A DNA stretch of 11,785 nt from an uncultured Actinomyces sp. (GCA_946998115.1 CAMPYB010000028.1:1-11785); one strand, 5' to 3'; positions 1-7,878 are shown, counted from the first letter of the stretch. A program made the numbers and translations. The notes: a model not told the origin generated them from the sequence alone.

Positions 1-2
1 TA

Positions 3-578
3 GGTGCGGCTTCGGTTATGAACGCAGTGATTTTAACTTCTATTTTGTCTGCAGGTAATAGCGGAATGTATGTGTCTACAAGGATGCTCTATGCGCTAGC
101 TAAAAAAGGTAGTGCACCAAAACTTTTCATGAGAGTAAATTCTCGTGGAGTGCCTATGAATGCGCTACTTGCAACTACTTTTATAGGTGCTGCATGTTTT
201 TTGACAAGTTTGATAGGTGAAGGTGAAGCATATCTTTGGTTATTGAATGCTTCAGGATTAGCAGGTTTTATTACATGGGTTGGTATTGCTTGGAGTCATT
301 ATAAATTCCGTAAAGCATATATAGCTCAGGGACATAATGTTGATGAATTGCCGTATAAAGCTATGCTATATCCTTTAGGTTCACTATTAGCTTTGTTCAT
401 GTGTATAGTTGTGATTTTGGGGCAAAATTTTGAATGGATGAAAGGTGAGATTCATCCTTTATCCTTGCTTGGCACTTATATAGGTTTAATACTATTTTTT
501 GCTTTGTGGTGGGGACATAAAATTGTTACTAAATCAAAAGCTATAAAATCCACTGAGGTAGATTTATCTCGTAAGTAA
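3..578 (+). CDS. lysP: Lysine-specific permease (LysP-like, APC/AAT family), 3' part
   Basis: This is the C-terminal part of an amino-acid/proton symporter in the cytoplasmic membrane. The frame is open to the left edge: codons for G-A-A-S-V precede the first ATG at 18, so that ATG is internal. About 192 residues are visible, roughly the last 40 percent of a family member of about 490. The stretch around NAVILTSILSAGNSGMY, the SRMLYALA-like segment, the YLWLLNASG motif and the SHYKFRKAYIAQGH loop closely match remembered LysP sequences. Four to five hydrophobic segments are visible, followed by a short charged tail. LysP imports lysine in proteobacteria; the exact substrate here is inferred from similarity, and another cationic amino acid is possible. 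It is a separate transcription unit, closed by a strong terminator just downstream. The upstream half and promoter lie outside the window. Confidence 0.85.
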   Translation, partial: GAASVMNAVILTSILSAGNSGMYVSTRMLYALAKKGSAPKLFMRVNSRGVPMNALLATTFIGAACFLTSLIGEGEAYLWLLNASGLAGFITWVGIAWSHYKFRKAYIAQGHNVDELPYKAMLYPLGSLLALFMCIVVILGQNFEWMKGEIHPLSLLGTYIGLILFFALWWGHKIVTKSKAIKSTEVDLSRK

Positions 579-593
579 TGTATGAAAGTGTGC

Positions 594-636
594 AAAGTCG
601 GCAGAAGAGTATTAGCCTTTTGCCGACTTTATTTTA
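594..636 (+). terminator. Rho-independent terminator after lysP
   Basis: A perfect 10-bp stem (AAAGTCGGCA at 594-603 with TGCCGACTTT at 621-630) extends inward by four more pairs, one of them G-U. That leaves a loop of about 9 bases, followed by a T-rich tail. It lies 16 bases after the permease stop and separates that gene from the yebC unit. Confidence 0.88.
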
Positions 637-678
637 TAATTTATGCTATATTAAATAATTTTTTTCTTTTGAATAGTA

Positions 679-684
679 TATAAT
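679..684 (+). promoter_or_regulatory. Putative -10 box of the yebC-ruv-sec operon
   Basis: A perfect TATAAT lies 34 bases before the yebC start and downstream of the lysP terminator, where a promoter is needed. No good -35 hexamer sits 16-18 bases upstream (the region is AATTTTTT-like), so recognition may rely on the A/T-rich upstream DNA. A second candidate, TGC-TATATT at 644-652, resembles an extended -10 but lies close to the terminator tail. This is an inference from sequence match only. Confidence 0.42.
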
Positions 685-718
685 TAGGCGTATATGTTTT
701 TAAAATGAAGAGGTTTTT

Positions 719-1474
719 ATGTCAGGACATTCCAAATGGGCTACCACTAAGCATAAAAAAGCCGCTATTGATGCTAAACGTGGTAAGCTATTCGCTCGTC
801 TAATTAAGAATATTGAAGTTGCTGCTCGTACAGGTGGCGGAGATCCTGCTGGTAATCCAACTCTATATGATGCTATACAGAAAGCTAAGAAGAACTCCGT
901 TCCAGCAGATAATATTGATCGTGCTGTAAAGCGTGGTAGTGGTGTTGAAGCCGGTGGTGCTGATTATGAAACAATTATGTATGAAGGTTATGGACCAAAT
1001 GGAGTTGCTTTCCTAGTTGAATGTTTAACTGACAATCGTAATCGTGCGGCTTCTGATGTTCGTGTCGCATTTACTAGGAATGGTGGAAATCTTGCAGATC
1101 CTGGTAGTGTGTCTTATCTATTTTCTCGTAAGGGTGTTGTTATTGTTCCTCAAGAAGATGGCGTTGATGAAGATACGATACTTACTGCAGTGCTTGAAGT
1201 AGGTGCTGAACAGGTTAATGACCTTGGTGAATCGTTTGAAGTCATTAGCGAAGCAGGCGATGTTGTGCAAGTTCGCTCTGCTTTGCAAGATGCTGGTATT
1301 GATTACGATTCTGCTGAAGTACAATTTGTTCCATCTACACAAGTTGAAGTTGATGTTGACGGAGCTAAGAAAGTATTGCGATTAATCGATGCTTTGGAAG
1401 AATCAGATGATGTTCAAAATGTTTATGCTAATTTTGATGCATCTGAAGAAGTCTTAGCTGAAGCAATGGGATAG
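719..1474 (+). CDS. yebC: YebC/PmpR family protein (TACO1-like translation factor / regulator)
   Basis: A 251-residue cytoplasmic protein of the usual family length (about 240-250). The N-terminus carries the family signature MSGHSKWATTKHKKAAIDAK, followed by the AARTGGGDPAGNP segment and the NIDRAVKRG helix. The middle and C-terminal thirds are acidic alpha/beta domains containing YEGYGPNGVA and SRKGVV. YebC proteins were first described as DNA-binding regulators (PmpR). More recent work links them, and mitochondrial TACO1, to relief of ribosome stalling at proline-rich stretches; which role applies here is not decided by sequence. The ATG at 719 follows a good ribosome binding site (GAAGAGG, 707-713, 5-base spacer). 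It is the first gene of the unit and ends 7 bases before ruvC. Its arginine codons are mostly CGT (9 of 12, no AGA), suggesting high expression. Confidence 0.95.
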   Translation: MSGHSKWATTKHKKAAIDAKRGKLFARLIKNIEVAARTGGGDPAGNPTLYDAIQKAKKNSVPADNIDRAVKRGSGVEAGGADYETIMYEGYGPNGVAFLVECLTDNRNRAASDVRVAFTRNGGNLADPGSVSYLFSRKGVVIVPQEDGVDEDTILTAVLEVGAEQVNDLGESFEVISEAGDVVQVRSALQDAGIDYDSAEVQFVPSTQVEVDVDGAKKVLRLIDALEESDDVQNVYANFDASEEVLAEAMG

Positions 1475-1481
1475 TATTGCT

Positions 1482-2147
1482 TTGGAAAATCGTGAAAAAC
1501 TTAGGATACTTGGGATAGATCCTGGTGTTACTAGGTGCGGATTGGGATGTATAGAAGTTGATGCTGGCCGAAAAGTGAAGCTTGTAAAAGTTGGCGTAGT
1601 TAGAACTTCTAAACAACTCCCAATCCATTATCGTTTAAAGAAAATTTTTGACACAATACAATTTTGGATTGAGGATTTAAAACCTGATATTTTATGTGTG
1701 GAAAAAGTATTTTCATATGAAAATATGCAAACTGTGACTAGTACTATGCATGCAATGGGTGTAGCGATGCTAGCTGCGGCTAATGCAAATATAGGAATGG
1801 CGATTCATACACCTAGTGAGATTAAAGCGGCTGTGACAGGTTATGGTGCTGCAAATAAAAATCAAGTTCAAACTATGGTTGCAAAAATTTTAGGTTTGTC
1901 TAAAATACCTAAACCAGCTGATGCGGCTGATGCGTTAGCTTTGGCTATTTGTCACGCTTGGCGCGGAAATGGTGTAGTTGGTATTTGCGATGACAGTGTA
2001 TTTACGATTAGCGCTTCAGGTGGTTTGCGAAAGTCTAAAAAATTAACTCCTGCACAAATGCAATGGGCCAAAGCTGAAGCGGAAACTAGGCAAACAGGTG
2101 TTAAAATGGCTCGTAAAGTGCGTTTAAAAAAATATGGTGTAGAGTGA
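1482..2147 (+). CDS. ruvC: Crossover junction endodeoxyribonuclease RuvC
   Basis: RuvC is the Holliday-junction resolvase: a homodimer that cuts the four-way junction symmetrically, together with RuvAB. The RNase H-like fold is recognised by its catalytic acids D13 (GIDPG), E74 (CVEKVF), D147 and D150 (ADAADALALA), all present, so it should be active. Residues 1-160 form the nuclease domain. About 60 further residues make a C-terminal tail, with a basic final segment, that enterobacterial RuvC lacks. The start is a TTG at 1482: no ATG or GTG lies near the required GIDPG position, and GGGA at 1468-1471 is a modest ribosome binding site about 10 bases upstream. The gap from yebC is 7 bases, so translational coupling is likely. 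A 77-base A/T-rich gap separates it from ruvA. Confidence 0.94.
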   Translation: MENREKLRILGIDPGVTRCGLGCIEVDAGRKVKLVKVGVVRTSKQLPIHYRLKKIFDTIQFWIEDLKPDILCVEKVFSYENMQTVTSTMHAMGVAMLAAANANIGMAIHTPSEIKAAVTGYGAANKNQVQTMVAKILGLSKIPKPADAADALALAICHAWRGNGVVGICDDSVFTISASGGLRKSKKLTPAQMQWAKAEAETRQTGVKMARKVRLKKYGVE

Positions 2148-2224
2148 AATTGAAATAATAAGTTGTTATTTTCTTATTAATTTTATAGAATTTTATTATC
2201 GTACATTTGTTCGAAAGTGGCTTT

Positions 2225-2827
2225 ATGATTTATTCTCTTACAGGTGATGTTATACATATTGGTGCAGACCATGTTGTATTGGATGTAAATGGAGTTGGGT
2301 ATTTTGTATATACTAATTCAGCTTCTTTGATAAATATGCATTTTGGGCAAAAAGTCACTATTTATACTTGTCTAGTTGTACGTGAAGATTCTATGACGTT
2401 ATATGGTTTTCTATCGCTTTGTGATCGTGAAGTATTTAATGTTTTACTTAATGTTTCAGGAGTTGGACCTAAGCTTGCTTTGGCTTGTTTAAATGTTCAT
2501 GATGCTTCATCTATGACTGAAGCTGTAATAAATGGTGATTTGAAAGCTTTGGAAAAAATACCTGGTGTAGGTAAAAAATCTGCGCAAAGAATGATACTTG
2601 AAATTGGCAATAAATTAGGTGAAGTTAAAACTGTTGAAAATAATTGTATGAATGCTAATGCTAATCCATTTTACTTGCAAGTAGTTGATGCTTTAGTGCA
2701 ATTAGGATGGAATAAAGATGCTTGTGAAAGTGCTGTGCAAGCTCTTTTGAAAAATAAAGATTACGATAATATTTCGCTTTTATTAAAGGAATCTTTAATA
2801 TATTTGGGAGAAAATCATGGCAGATAG
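2225..2827 (+). CDS. ruvA: Holliday junction branch migration complex subunit RuvA
   Basis: A 200-residue protein of normal family length. RuvA tetramers bind the Holliday junction and load two RuvB rings. Domain I (about residues 1-62) is the OB fold and carries the acidic pin pair E54-D55 in VREDSMTLYGF, as in E. coli. Domain II (about 65-135) has two helix-hairpin-helix motifs, LLNVSGVGPK (74-83) and LEKIPGVGKK (109-118). Domain III (about 150-200) is the flexible RuvB-binding helical bundle. The frame extends 18 bases upstream to a TTG (2207). The ATG at 2225 is preferred because it matches the conserved MI-x-x-L-x-G start and has GAAAGTGG (2213-2220) in front. The gene overlaps ruvB by 11 bases. 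Confidence 0.95.
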   Translation: MIYSLTGDVIHIGADHVVLDVNGVGYFVYTNSASLINMHFGQKVTIYTCLVVREDSMTLYGFLSLCDREVFNVLLNVSGVGPKLALACLNVHDASSMTEAVINGDLKALEKIPGVGKKSAQRMILEIGNKLGEVKTVENNCMNANANPFYLQVVDALVQLGWNKDACESAVQALLKNKDYDNISLLLKESLIYLGENHGR

Positions 2828-3833
2828 TATCGTTTCGCCTCAATTAGATGATAGTGATAAAGCTGTGGAATCGGCTTTACGTCCTAAAAAATTAAGTGAT
2901 TTTGTAGGACAAAAAGTTGTTTCTAATCAGCTTGCGCTATTATTGCAAGCTGCTAAATTGCGTAAGGCAAGTCCTGACCATGTTTTACTTGCAGGTCCTC
3001 CTGGGCTAGGAAAAACTACTTTGTCGATGATAATTGCTAGTGAGATGGGTGTGTCTTTGCGTTTGACCTCAGGACCTGCGATATCTCACGCTGGAGATTT
3101 GGCGTCTATATTATCTTCTTTGCAAGAAAATGACGTATTATTTATTGATGAAATACACCGTTTAGCTCGTCCTGCCGAAGAAATGTTATATTTAGCTATG
3201 GAAGATTTTCGTGTGGATGTTGTTGTTGGAAAAGGTCCTGGAGCTACTTCTATACCTTTGACTTTACCGCCTTTCACTGTTGTTGGTGCAACAACTAGAG
3301 CTGGTCTTTTACCTGCACCTTTAAGAGATCGTTTTGGTTTTACTGGGCATTTAGAGCATTATGCGCCAGAAGATTTAGAAAAAATTATAAAACGTAGTGC
3401 ATATTTGTTGAATACTGATATAAGTGATGATGCTGCTAAAGAGATTGCTTTAAGATCTAGAGGTACACCTCGTGTTGCTAATAGATTATTGCGTAGGGTT
3501 ATTGATTATGCACAAGTTCGTGGTAATGGATACTGTGATTTAAAGATAGCTAGAGCAACACTTGAGCTTTTTGAAGTAGACAATTTGGGGCTTGATAAAT
3601 TAGATAGAAATGTACTTAAGTCTTTATGTGTAAATTTTGCTGGGGGACCTGTTGGTCTTTCAACTTTAGCTGTAAGCATAGGTGAAGAAAGTGAAACTAT
3701 AGAAAGTGTTGTAGAACCTTTTTTGGTTAGGCAATCGTTGATAGTTAGGACTTCCAGAGGACGTTGTGCTACGCGTAAAGCATATGAGCATTTAAAAATA
3801 AGTATGCCTGAAGAGAAAAAATTTTTATTTTGA
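2817..3833 (+). CDS. ruvB: Holliday junction branch migration DNA helicase RuvB
   Basis: A 338-residue AAA+ ATPase, the hexameric motor that drives branch migration with RuvA. Visible motifs are Walker A GPPGLGKTT (60-68), Walker B VLFIDEIH (107-114), sensor 1 GATTR (157-161), the arginine finger in LRDRFG (R170) and sensor 2 GTPR (216-219). The C-terminal winged helix (about 255-330) ends in RTSRGR (311-316), where most family members have RTPRGR. The ATG at 2817 lies inside the end of ruvA and has GGGAG at 2806-2810 with a 6-base spacer, so translation is coupled to ruvA. All ATPase residues are intact and the protein should be functional. A 108-base gap follows before yajC. Confidence 0.96.
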   Translation: MADSIVSPQLDDSDKAVESALRPKKLSDFVGQKVVSNQLALLLQAAKLRKASPDHVLLAGPPGLGKTTLSMIIASEMGVSLRLTSGPAISHAGDLASILSSLQENDVLFIDEIHRLARPAEEMLYLAMEDFRVDVVVGKGPGATSIPLTLPPFTVVGATTRAGLLPAPLRDRFGFTGHLEHYAPEDLEKIIKRSAYLLNTDISDDAAKEIALRSRGTPRVANRLLRRVIDYAQVRGNGYCDLKIARATLELFEVDNLGLDKLDRNVLKSLCVNFAGGPVGLSTLAVSIGEESETIESVVEPFLVRQSLIVRTSRGRCATRKAYEHLKISMPEEKKFLF

Positions 3834-3941
3834 ATTATTCGATATTTTATTTTTGTACTTTGTTCAAAAAATGATTTTACATAGAATATTTATCTTAAAA
3901 AGTATACAATTTTGTATGGACTGTTGATTAATGGAGGTAAT

Positions 3942-4400
3942 GTGGAATTACTAATTATAGCTGGTGTTTTAGTAGTATTTTTAATTTTTACATCTATAGC
4001 TTCTAAAAAAAAGCGAGAAGAGATGTCGAAAAAATTGAATGAACAACTTGTTCCAGGAGCTTGGGTTCAAACTATTGGTGGTTTTTGTGGAAAAGTTGTT
4101 GAAATTGATGGTGATGTTATTGTTTTAGCAACTCCTACAGGTGAGGAGTCTTTGTGGCTTTTAAAAGGAATTGCACGTGTGGAAGAACCTCCTTTTGCAA
4201 TTGAAAGTTCTGATGATGAAAATGTCGAAGATCTTGAAAATGAAGATAATGATTCTGATAGTGATATAGAAGATAAATCACAAGCACAAAATTCTGATAA
4301 TAGTGATTTCACGAATATGAATGATGAAAATAATCTTGAACAAGTACAAGTTGAAAAAACAGTAAATAAAGACTTGAATGAAAACTCTACAAAAGAATAG
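3942..4400 (+). CDS. yajC: Preprotein translocase accessory subunit YajC
   Basis: YajC is a small single-pass membrane protein that associates with SecDF and the SecYEG translocon. The chosen GTG start at 3942 gives 152 residues and has a strong ribosome binding site (GGAGG, 3933-3937, short 4-base spacer). The frame stays open to a TTG at 3912, but that start has no Shine-Dalgarno sequence. One membrane helix spans about residues 3-20, followed by a basic KKKREEM stop-transfer segment. The conserved cytoplasmic domain then carries the VPGAWVQTIGGFCGKVVEI motif (37-55). From about residue 88 the protein is a low-complexity tail very rich in Asp, Glu, Asn and Ser, which makes it longer than the roughly 110-residue E. 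coli protein. It lies directly in front of secD, the usual partner. Confidence 0.9.
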   Translation: MELLIIAGVLVVFLIFTSIASKKKREEMSKKLNEQLVPGAWVQTIGGFCGKVVEIDGDVIVLATPTGEESLWLLKGIARVEEPPFAIESSDDENVEDLENEDNDSDSDIEDKSQAQNSDNSDFTNMNDENNLEQVQVEKTVNKDLNENSTKE

Positions 4401-4457
4401 TGAAAAAGTAATAAATACTAACGTAATCTACAAATAGTGTGGATGAAAGGGAAAAAA

Positions 4458-6212
4458 GTGGCAACTAGCCCTAAGAAAGCTAAGCCAGTTAGAGATTTGA
4501 TTATCCTATTGCTCCTTTTTGTCTTAGGAATTGGATCTTTAATTGCAGGTAGCATATTTTCAAATGCTTCTTATAAGCCGAAACTTGGTCTTGATCTTGA
4601 AGGAGGTACACAATTAATTTTGACACCTATTGCTTCCGATAAAGCTAAGACTGGTCAGCGTCATAATATTACGTCTGATGATATTGATCAGGCTATAAAT
4701 ATTATCCGTCAGCGTATAGATGCTTCAGGTGTAGCTGAAGCTGAAATTTCTAAGCAGGGTGGCGAAAATATAATTGTTTCTCTACCAGGTAAACCTTCTC
4801 GACAAACATTAGATTTGGTCAGGTCTTCAGCTCAATTGAATTTTAGGCCTGTTTTATTAGCAGGAAATCCTGGGCTTATTGAAGGTAATAAAAATTCAAA
4901 TTCTAAAGAACAATTCAATCCTGATACTAATAAAGATGGTGTCATTTCAGATAAGCCTGTTACACCTGTAAAAAATAATTCTGATAAAGCTTGGATAACG
5001 GAAAAATCTTTGCAAAGTTTTGCAAATTTAGATTGTACTAATCCTAAAAATCGAGCTCGTAATTCAAGCGGTGACGATCCTAAAAAGCCTTTGGTTACTT
5101 GTGATGTAGATGGACAAGCAAAATATATATTGGGTCCAGTTGATGTAGAAGGTACATATATTTCTAATGCTTCATCAGGTTTGCGTCAAACGAATACGGG
5201 ACAAAGTACCAATGAGTGGGTAGTAAACCTGGAATTCAATAAAAAAGGTGCAGATAAATTCGCTAAGGTTTCTGAACGTCTTGTTGCCTTTAGATCCAGT
5301 GATCCAACTCGTAACAGATTTGCAATTGTTTTGGATGGCAAAGTTGTTTCAGCTCCAGGTATAAATAGTGTTATAGGCAATGGCCGAGCTGAAATATCGG
5401 GTAATTTTACTAATGCTAGTGCTACGGCTTTAGCAAATGAGCTAAATTTTGGTTCTTTACCTTTGAATTTTAAAGTACAATCTGAACAGCAAATCAGCGC
5501 TACTTATGGTTCAAATCATTTAGAAAAAGGTATTTGGGCTGGTGCAATTGGTTTATTCTTAGTGATGATATATTTGATTTCTCAATATAGAGCTTTGGGT
5601 ATAATATCGATTTTTTCACTGTTAGTGGCAGCTGCTGGTACTTATTTGAGCATTACTGTTTTGTCATGGACAATGGGATATAGACTTTCTTTAGCTGGAG
5701 TCGTAGGTTTGATAATATCGGTTGGTATAACGGCTGACTCCTTCATTGTTTATTTTGAACGTATTAGAGATGAAATACGTGATGGACATACTTTGAGTAC
5801 TTCTGTTGAAGAAGGATGGGCTAGAGCGAAAAGAACTATTTTGATATCTGATGCAGTAAATATAATTGCTGCTGCTGTATTGTATCTGCTTGCAGTCGGT
5901 GGTGTTCAAGGTTTTGCATTCACATTAGGTCTTACAACTTTGATAGACTTATTAATTATCTTCTTATTCACTCATCCTATGATGGCATTGTTTACTCGTA
6001 TGCATTTCTTTGCTTCAGGACATAAATTATCAGGAGTAAATCCAGAAAATCTAGGTGTAACAATAACTACATATGCTGGCAGAGGCAGGATGCGTTCTAG
6101 TAATGAAATTTCTATTGCACGTAGAAGAGCTATGGAAAGAAGAAAAGCTAAAACTGGTTTAGTAGAAGATATGGAAAAAAATAGTGATGAAAAAGGAGAT
6201 AAAGCATCATGA
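4458..6212 (+). CDS. secD: Protein translocase subunit SecD
   Basis: SecD is an RND-type membrane protein that, with SecF, uses the proton gradient to pull exported proteins off SecYEG on the outer face. From the GTG at 4458 it has 584 residues. A first membrane helix (about 14-34) is followed by the D1 motif LGLDLEGGTQL (43-53), then a large extracytoplasmic region. The LNFGSLPLNF motif precedes a five-helix C-terminal block that starts near residue 358. That block contains the proton-channel segment VGLIISVGITADSFIVYFER (about 416-435). Two cysteines, C193 and C215, lie in the outer domain and could form a disulfide (inference). The start is uncertain: GTG 4458 has AAAGGGA at 4446-4452, whereas an in-frame ATG at 4443 and GTG at 4437 lack a ribosome binding site. 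The last four bases overlap secF (ATGA). Confidence 0.93.
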   Translation: MATSPKKAKPVRDLIILLLLFVLGIGSLIAGSIFSNASYKPKLGLDLEGGTQLILTPIASDKAKTGQRHNITSDDIDQAINIIRQRIDASGVAEAEISKQGGENIIVSLPGKPSRQTLDLVRSSAQLNFRPVLLAGNPGLIEGNKNSNSKEQFNPDTNKDGVISDKPVTPVKNNSDKAWITEKSLQSFANLDCTNPKNRARNSSGDDPKKPLVTCDVDGQAKYILGPVDVEGTYISNASSGLRQTNTGQSTNEWVVNLEFNKKGADKFAKVSERLVAFRSSDPTRNRFAIVLDGKVVSAPGINSVIGNGRAEISGNFTNASATALANELNFGSLPLNFKVQSEQQISATYGSNHLEKGIWAGAIGLFLVMIYLISQYRALGIISIFSLLVAAAGTYLSITVLSWTMGYRLSLAGVVGLIISVGITADSFIVYFERIRDEIRDGHTLSTSVEEGWARAKRTILISDAVNIIAAAVLYLLAVGGVQGFAFTLGLTTLIDLLIIFLFTHPMMALFTRMHFFASGHKLSGVNPENLGVTITTYAGRGRMRSSNEISIARRRAMERRKAKTGLVEDMEKNSDEKGDKAS

Positions 6213-7297
6213 TTAGTTATTCTCGATGGGGAAATGAGCTTTACTCCGGCAAACGTTCATATGGTTTTATAAAAAATCGTAAAATATATTTTTCAATAGG
6301 TGGATTTTTCGTCTTATTGTCTATTATTTTATTACTATTTGTAGGAATGAATCCTAGTATCGAATTTAGGGGCGGTAGCGAGTTCACAGTGACGCATGCT
6401 AAGACTTTAGATCAGGATTTAGCATACAAAGTAATAAAACAGACTAATGTAAAAGACAGCATTACTCGTGTTACACAGATAGGAACAGATAGCATTAGAT
6501 TGCAGACTGGTAAATTATCTGATCATGAAACTACTGCAGTTAGACAAAAGCTTGCTTCTGTTTATGGTGCTAGTGATAAAGACGTTACATCGACATTTAT
6601 TGGACCATCTTGGGGACAGGATGTTACATCAAAGGCTCTATGGTCATTGGCAATATTCTTAGTTCTAGTAGCTTTAGTAATGGCTGCATATTTTAGAACT
6701 TGGACTATGTCAGTTGCGGCTCTTTTCGCATTAATGCACGATGTTTTTATTACTGCAGGATTTTTCTCTTTGACACAAGTGGAAGTATCACCAGCAACTG
6801 TTATAGGTTTCTTGACAATTTTGGGATATTCACTGTATGACACTGTTGTTGTCTTTGACAAGATACGTGAAAATACTAAAGACTTTTTGTCTCAAAGACG
6901 TTACACATATGGTGAGTTAGTGAATTTGTCTATAAATCAAACATTGGTGCGTTCAATAAATACCTCAATAGTGGCAATTCTTCCAGTAGCTTCTATATTC
7001 TTTATAGGTTCTTACCTATTAGGAGCCGGAACTTTGTGTGATATATCATTAGCATTATTAGTAGGTATGATTGTAGGTACGATGTCGTCAATTTTCTTGG
7101 CATCACCGCTACTATACTGGTTGCGTTCGCGTGAGCATAAAGTTAAAGATCATTCAGATGAAGTAATGAAATCGCGTGTAAAAATTAATGAAAATGGCGA
7201 AGAAATAATTTCGCAAGTACCTGTTTCTCCAGTAAAAGCAGGTAGACATTTAGGTCAATCTGCACAACCAAAAAAGAAAGCGAAAAGTAAGAGATGA
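6209..7297 (+). CDS. secF: Protein translocase subunit SecF
   Basis: SecF is the 362-residue partner of SecD in the cytoplasmic membrane. It has a first membrane helix at about 26-46, then the family motif IEFRGGSEFTV (51-61), a short extracytoplasmic domain, and five helices. The conserved segment YSLYDTVVVFDKIREN (207-222) carries the aspartates of the proton pathway. The C-terminal tail is strongly basic, ending in KKKAKSKR. The ATG overlaps the secD stop (ATGA at 6209-6212), and AAAGGAG at 6192-6198 serves as ribosome binding site. Its own stop overlaps the apt start in the same way. SecD and SecF are separate here, unlike the fused SecDF of Bacillus. Confidence 0.95.
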   Translation: MISYSRWGNELYSGKRSYGFIKNRKIYFSIGGFFVLLSIILLLFVGMNPSIEFRGGSEFTVTHAKTLDQDLAYKVIKQTNVKDSITRVTQIGTDSIRLQTGKLSDHETTAVRQKLASVYGASDKDVTSTFIGPSWGQDVTSKALWSLAIFLVLVALVMAAYFRTWTMSVAALFALMHDVFITAGFFSLTQVEVSPATVIGFLTILGYSLYDTVVVFDKIRENTKDFLSQRRYTYGELVNLSINQTLVRSINTSIVAILPVASIFFIGSYLLGAGTLCDISLALLVGMIVGTMSSIFLASPLLYWLRSREHKVKDHSDEVMKSRVKINENGEEIISQVPVSPVKAGRHLGQSAQPKKKAKSKR

Positions 7298-7827
7298 CTG
7301 AAAAAATCAGTGAACTTATAGCAACTAATTTAAAACATATTCCAGATTTTCCTGAAAAAGGTATTCTTTTCCATGATATTGTACCTTTGTTGGTAAATGG
7401 TGAAGCTTTTAGAGAACTAATAAAATCTATTGCTGACAAATATAGAGGAAAAATTGATGTCATTGCAGGACTTGAATCTCGCGGGTTTATTCTGGCAGCA
7501 CCTTTAGCTTATGAATTAGGTATTGGCATGATTCCTGTACGTAAAGCTGGCAAATTACCTGGTGAAGTTATAGGTGTTGACTATAACTTGGAATATGGAA
7601 CTGCTAGATTGGAGATGTCTCCTGATACTGTTAAAGAAAATGACAGAGTACTAATTATTGATGATGTTTTAGCTACAGGTGGCACAGCTTCCGCAGCAGT
7701 ACAATTGCTAAAAAAATGTGGAGGAAACATACAAGGTTTAGTAGTTTTGATGGAATTGACAGGATTGCATGGCAGAGAAAAACTTAAAGGTATTGATATA
7801 GAAGCATATTTGCAGTTTGAATACTAA
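7294..7827 (+). CDS. apt: Adenine phosphoribosyltransferase
   Basis: A 177-residue cytosolic purine-salvage enzyme: adenine plus PRPP gives AMP plus pyrophosphate. The PRPP-binding motif VLIIDDVLATGGT (119-131) is intact, with the acidic D123-D124 pair. GLESRGFILAAPLA (59-72) and the flexible-loop region RKAGKLPGE (83-91) plus LEYGTARLEM are typical of Apt rather than hypoxanthine or uracil enzymes. The N-terminal motif reads FHDIVPLL (26-33), where many relatives have F(R/K)DITPLL, a mild deviation. The ATG overlaps the secF stop (ATGA), and only a weak AAGTAAGAG lies upstream, so translation probably depends on coupling. A strong terminator begins 52 bases after its stop, making it the last gene of the yebC-apt unit. 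Placement between secF and rel is known in Actinobacteria. Confidence 0.95.
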   Translation: MTEKISELIATNLKHIPDFPEKGILFHDIVPLLVNGEAFRELIKSIADKYRGKIDVIAGLESRGFILAAPLAYELGIGMIPVRKAGKLPGEVIGVDYNLEYGTARLEMSPDTVKENDRVLIIDDVLATGGTASAAVQLLKKCGGNIQGLVVLMELTGLHGREKLKGIDIEAYLQFEY

Positions 7828-7878
7828 AAATTATTTTGTCAATCATGCATTTACTATTATTAATTACTGTTTAATATT

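Noticed and set aside
578..658. 26-codon frame starting in a TAATG overlap with the lysP stop
   Set aside because: It runs straight through the lysP terminator hairpin and has no similarity to anything known; the overlap is probably chance.
2207..2224. Upstream TTG start for ruvA
   Set aside because: The six added residues are not conserved, and the ribosome binding site 2213-2220 lies inside this extension, placing the real start at ATG 2225.
3840..3910. Internal promoter before yajC
   Set aside because: TAGAAT at 3882-3887 with TTGTTC at 3860-3865 has 16-base spacing but only three of six -35 matches; too weak to list as a feature.
3871..3927. 18-codon mini-ORF upstream of yajC, considered as a secretion-monitoring arrest peptide
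   Set aside because: There is no Shine-Dalgarno sequence, no signal-like or RAPP-type arrest motif, and no hairpin masking the yajC start. Known arrest peptides of secDF genes (VemP, ApdA types) do not resemble it.
4401..4457. Gap between yajC and secD, checked for a regulatory leader
   Set aside because: It has only 57 A/T-rich bases with no stable hairpin and no credible mini-ORF.
6562..6861. 99-codon open frame antisense to secF
   Set aside because: It mirrors the conserved SecF frame and has no independent support.
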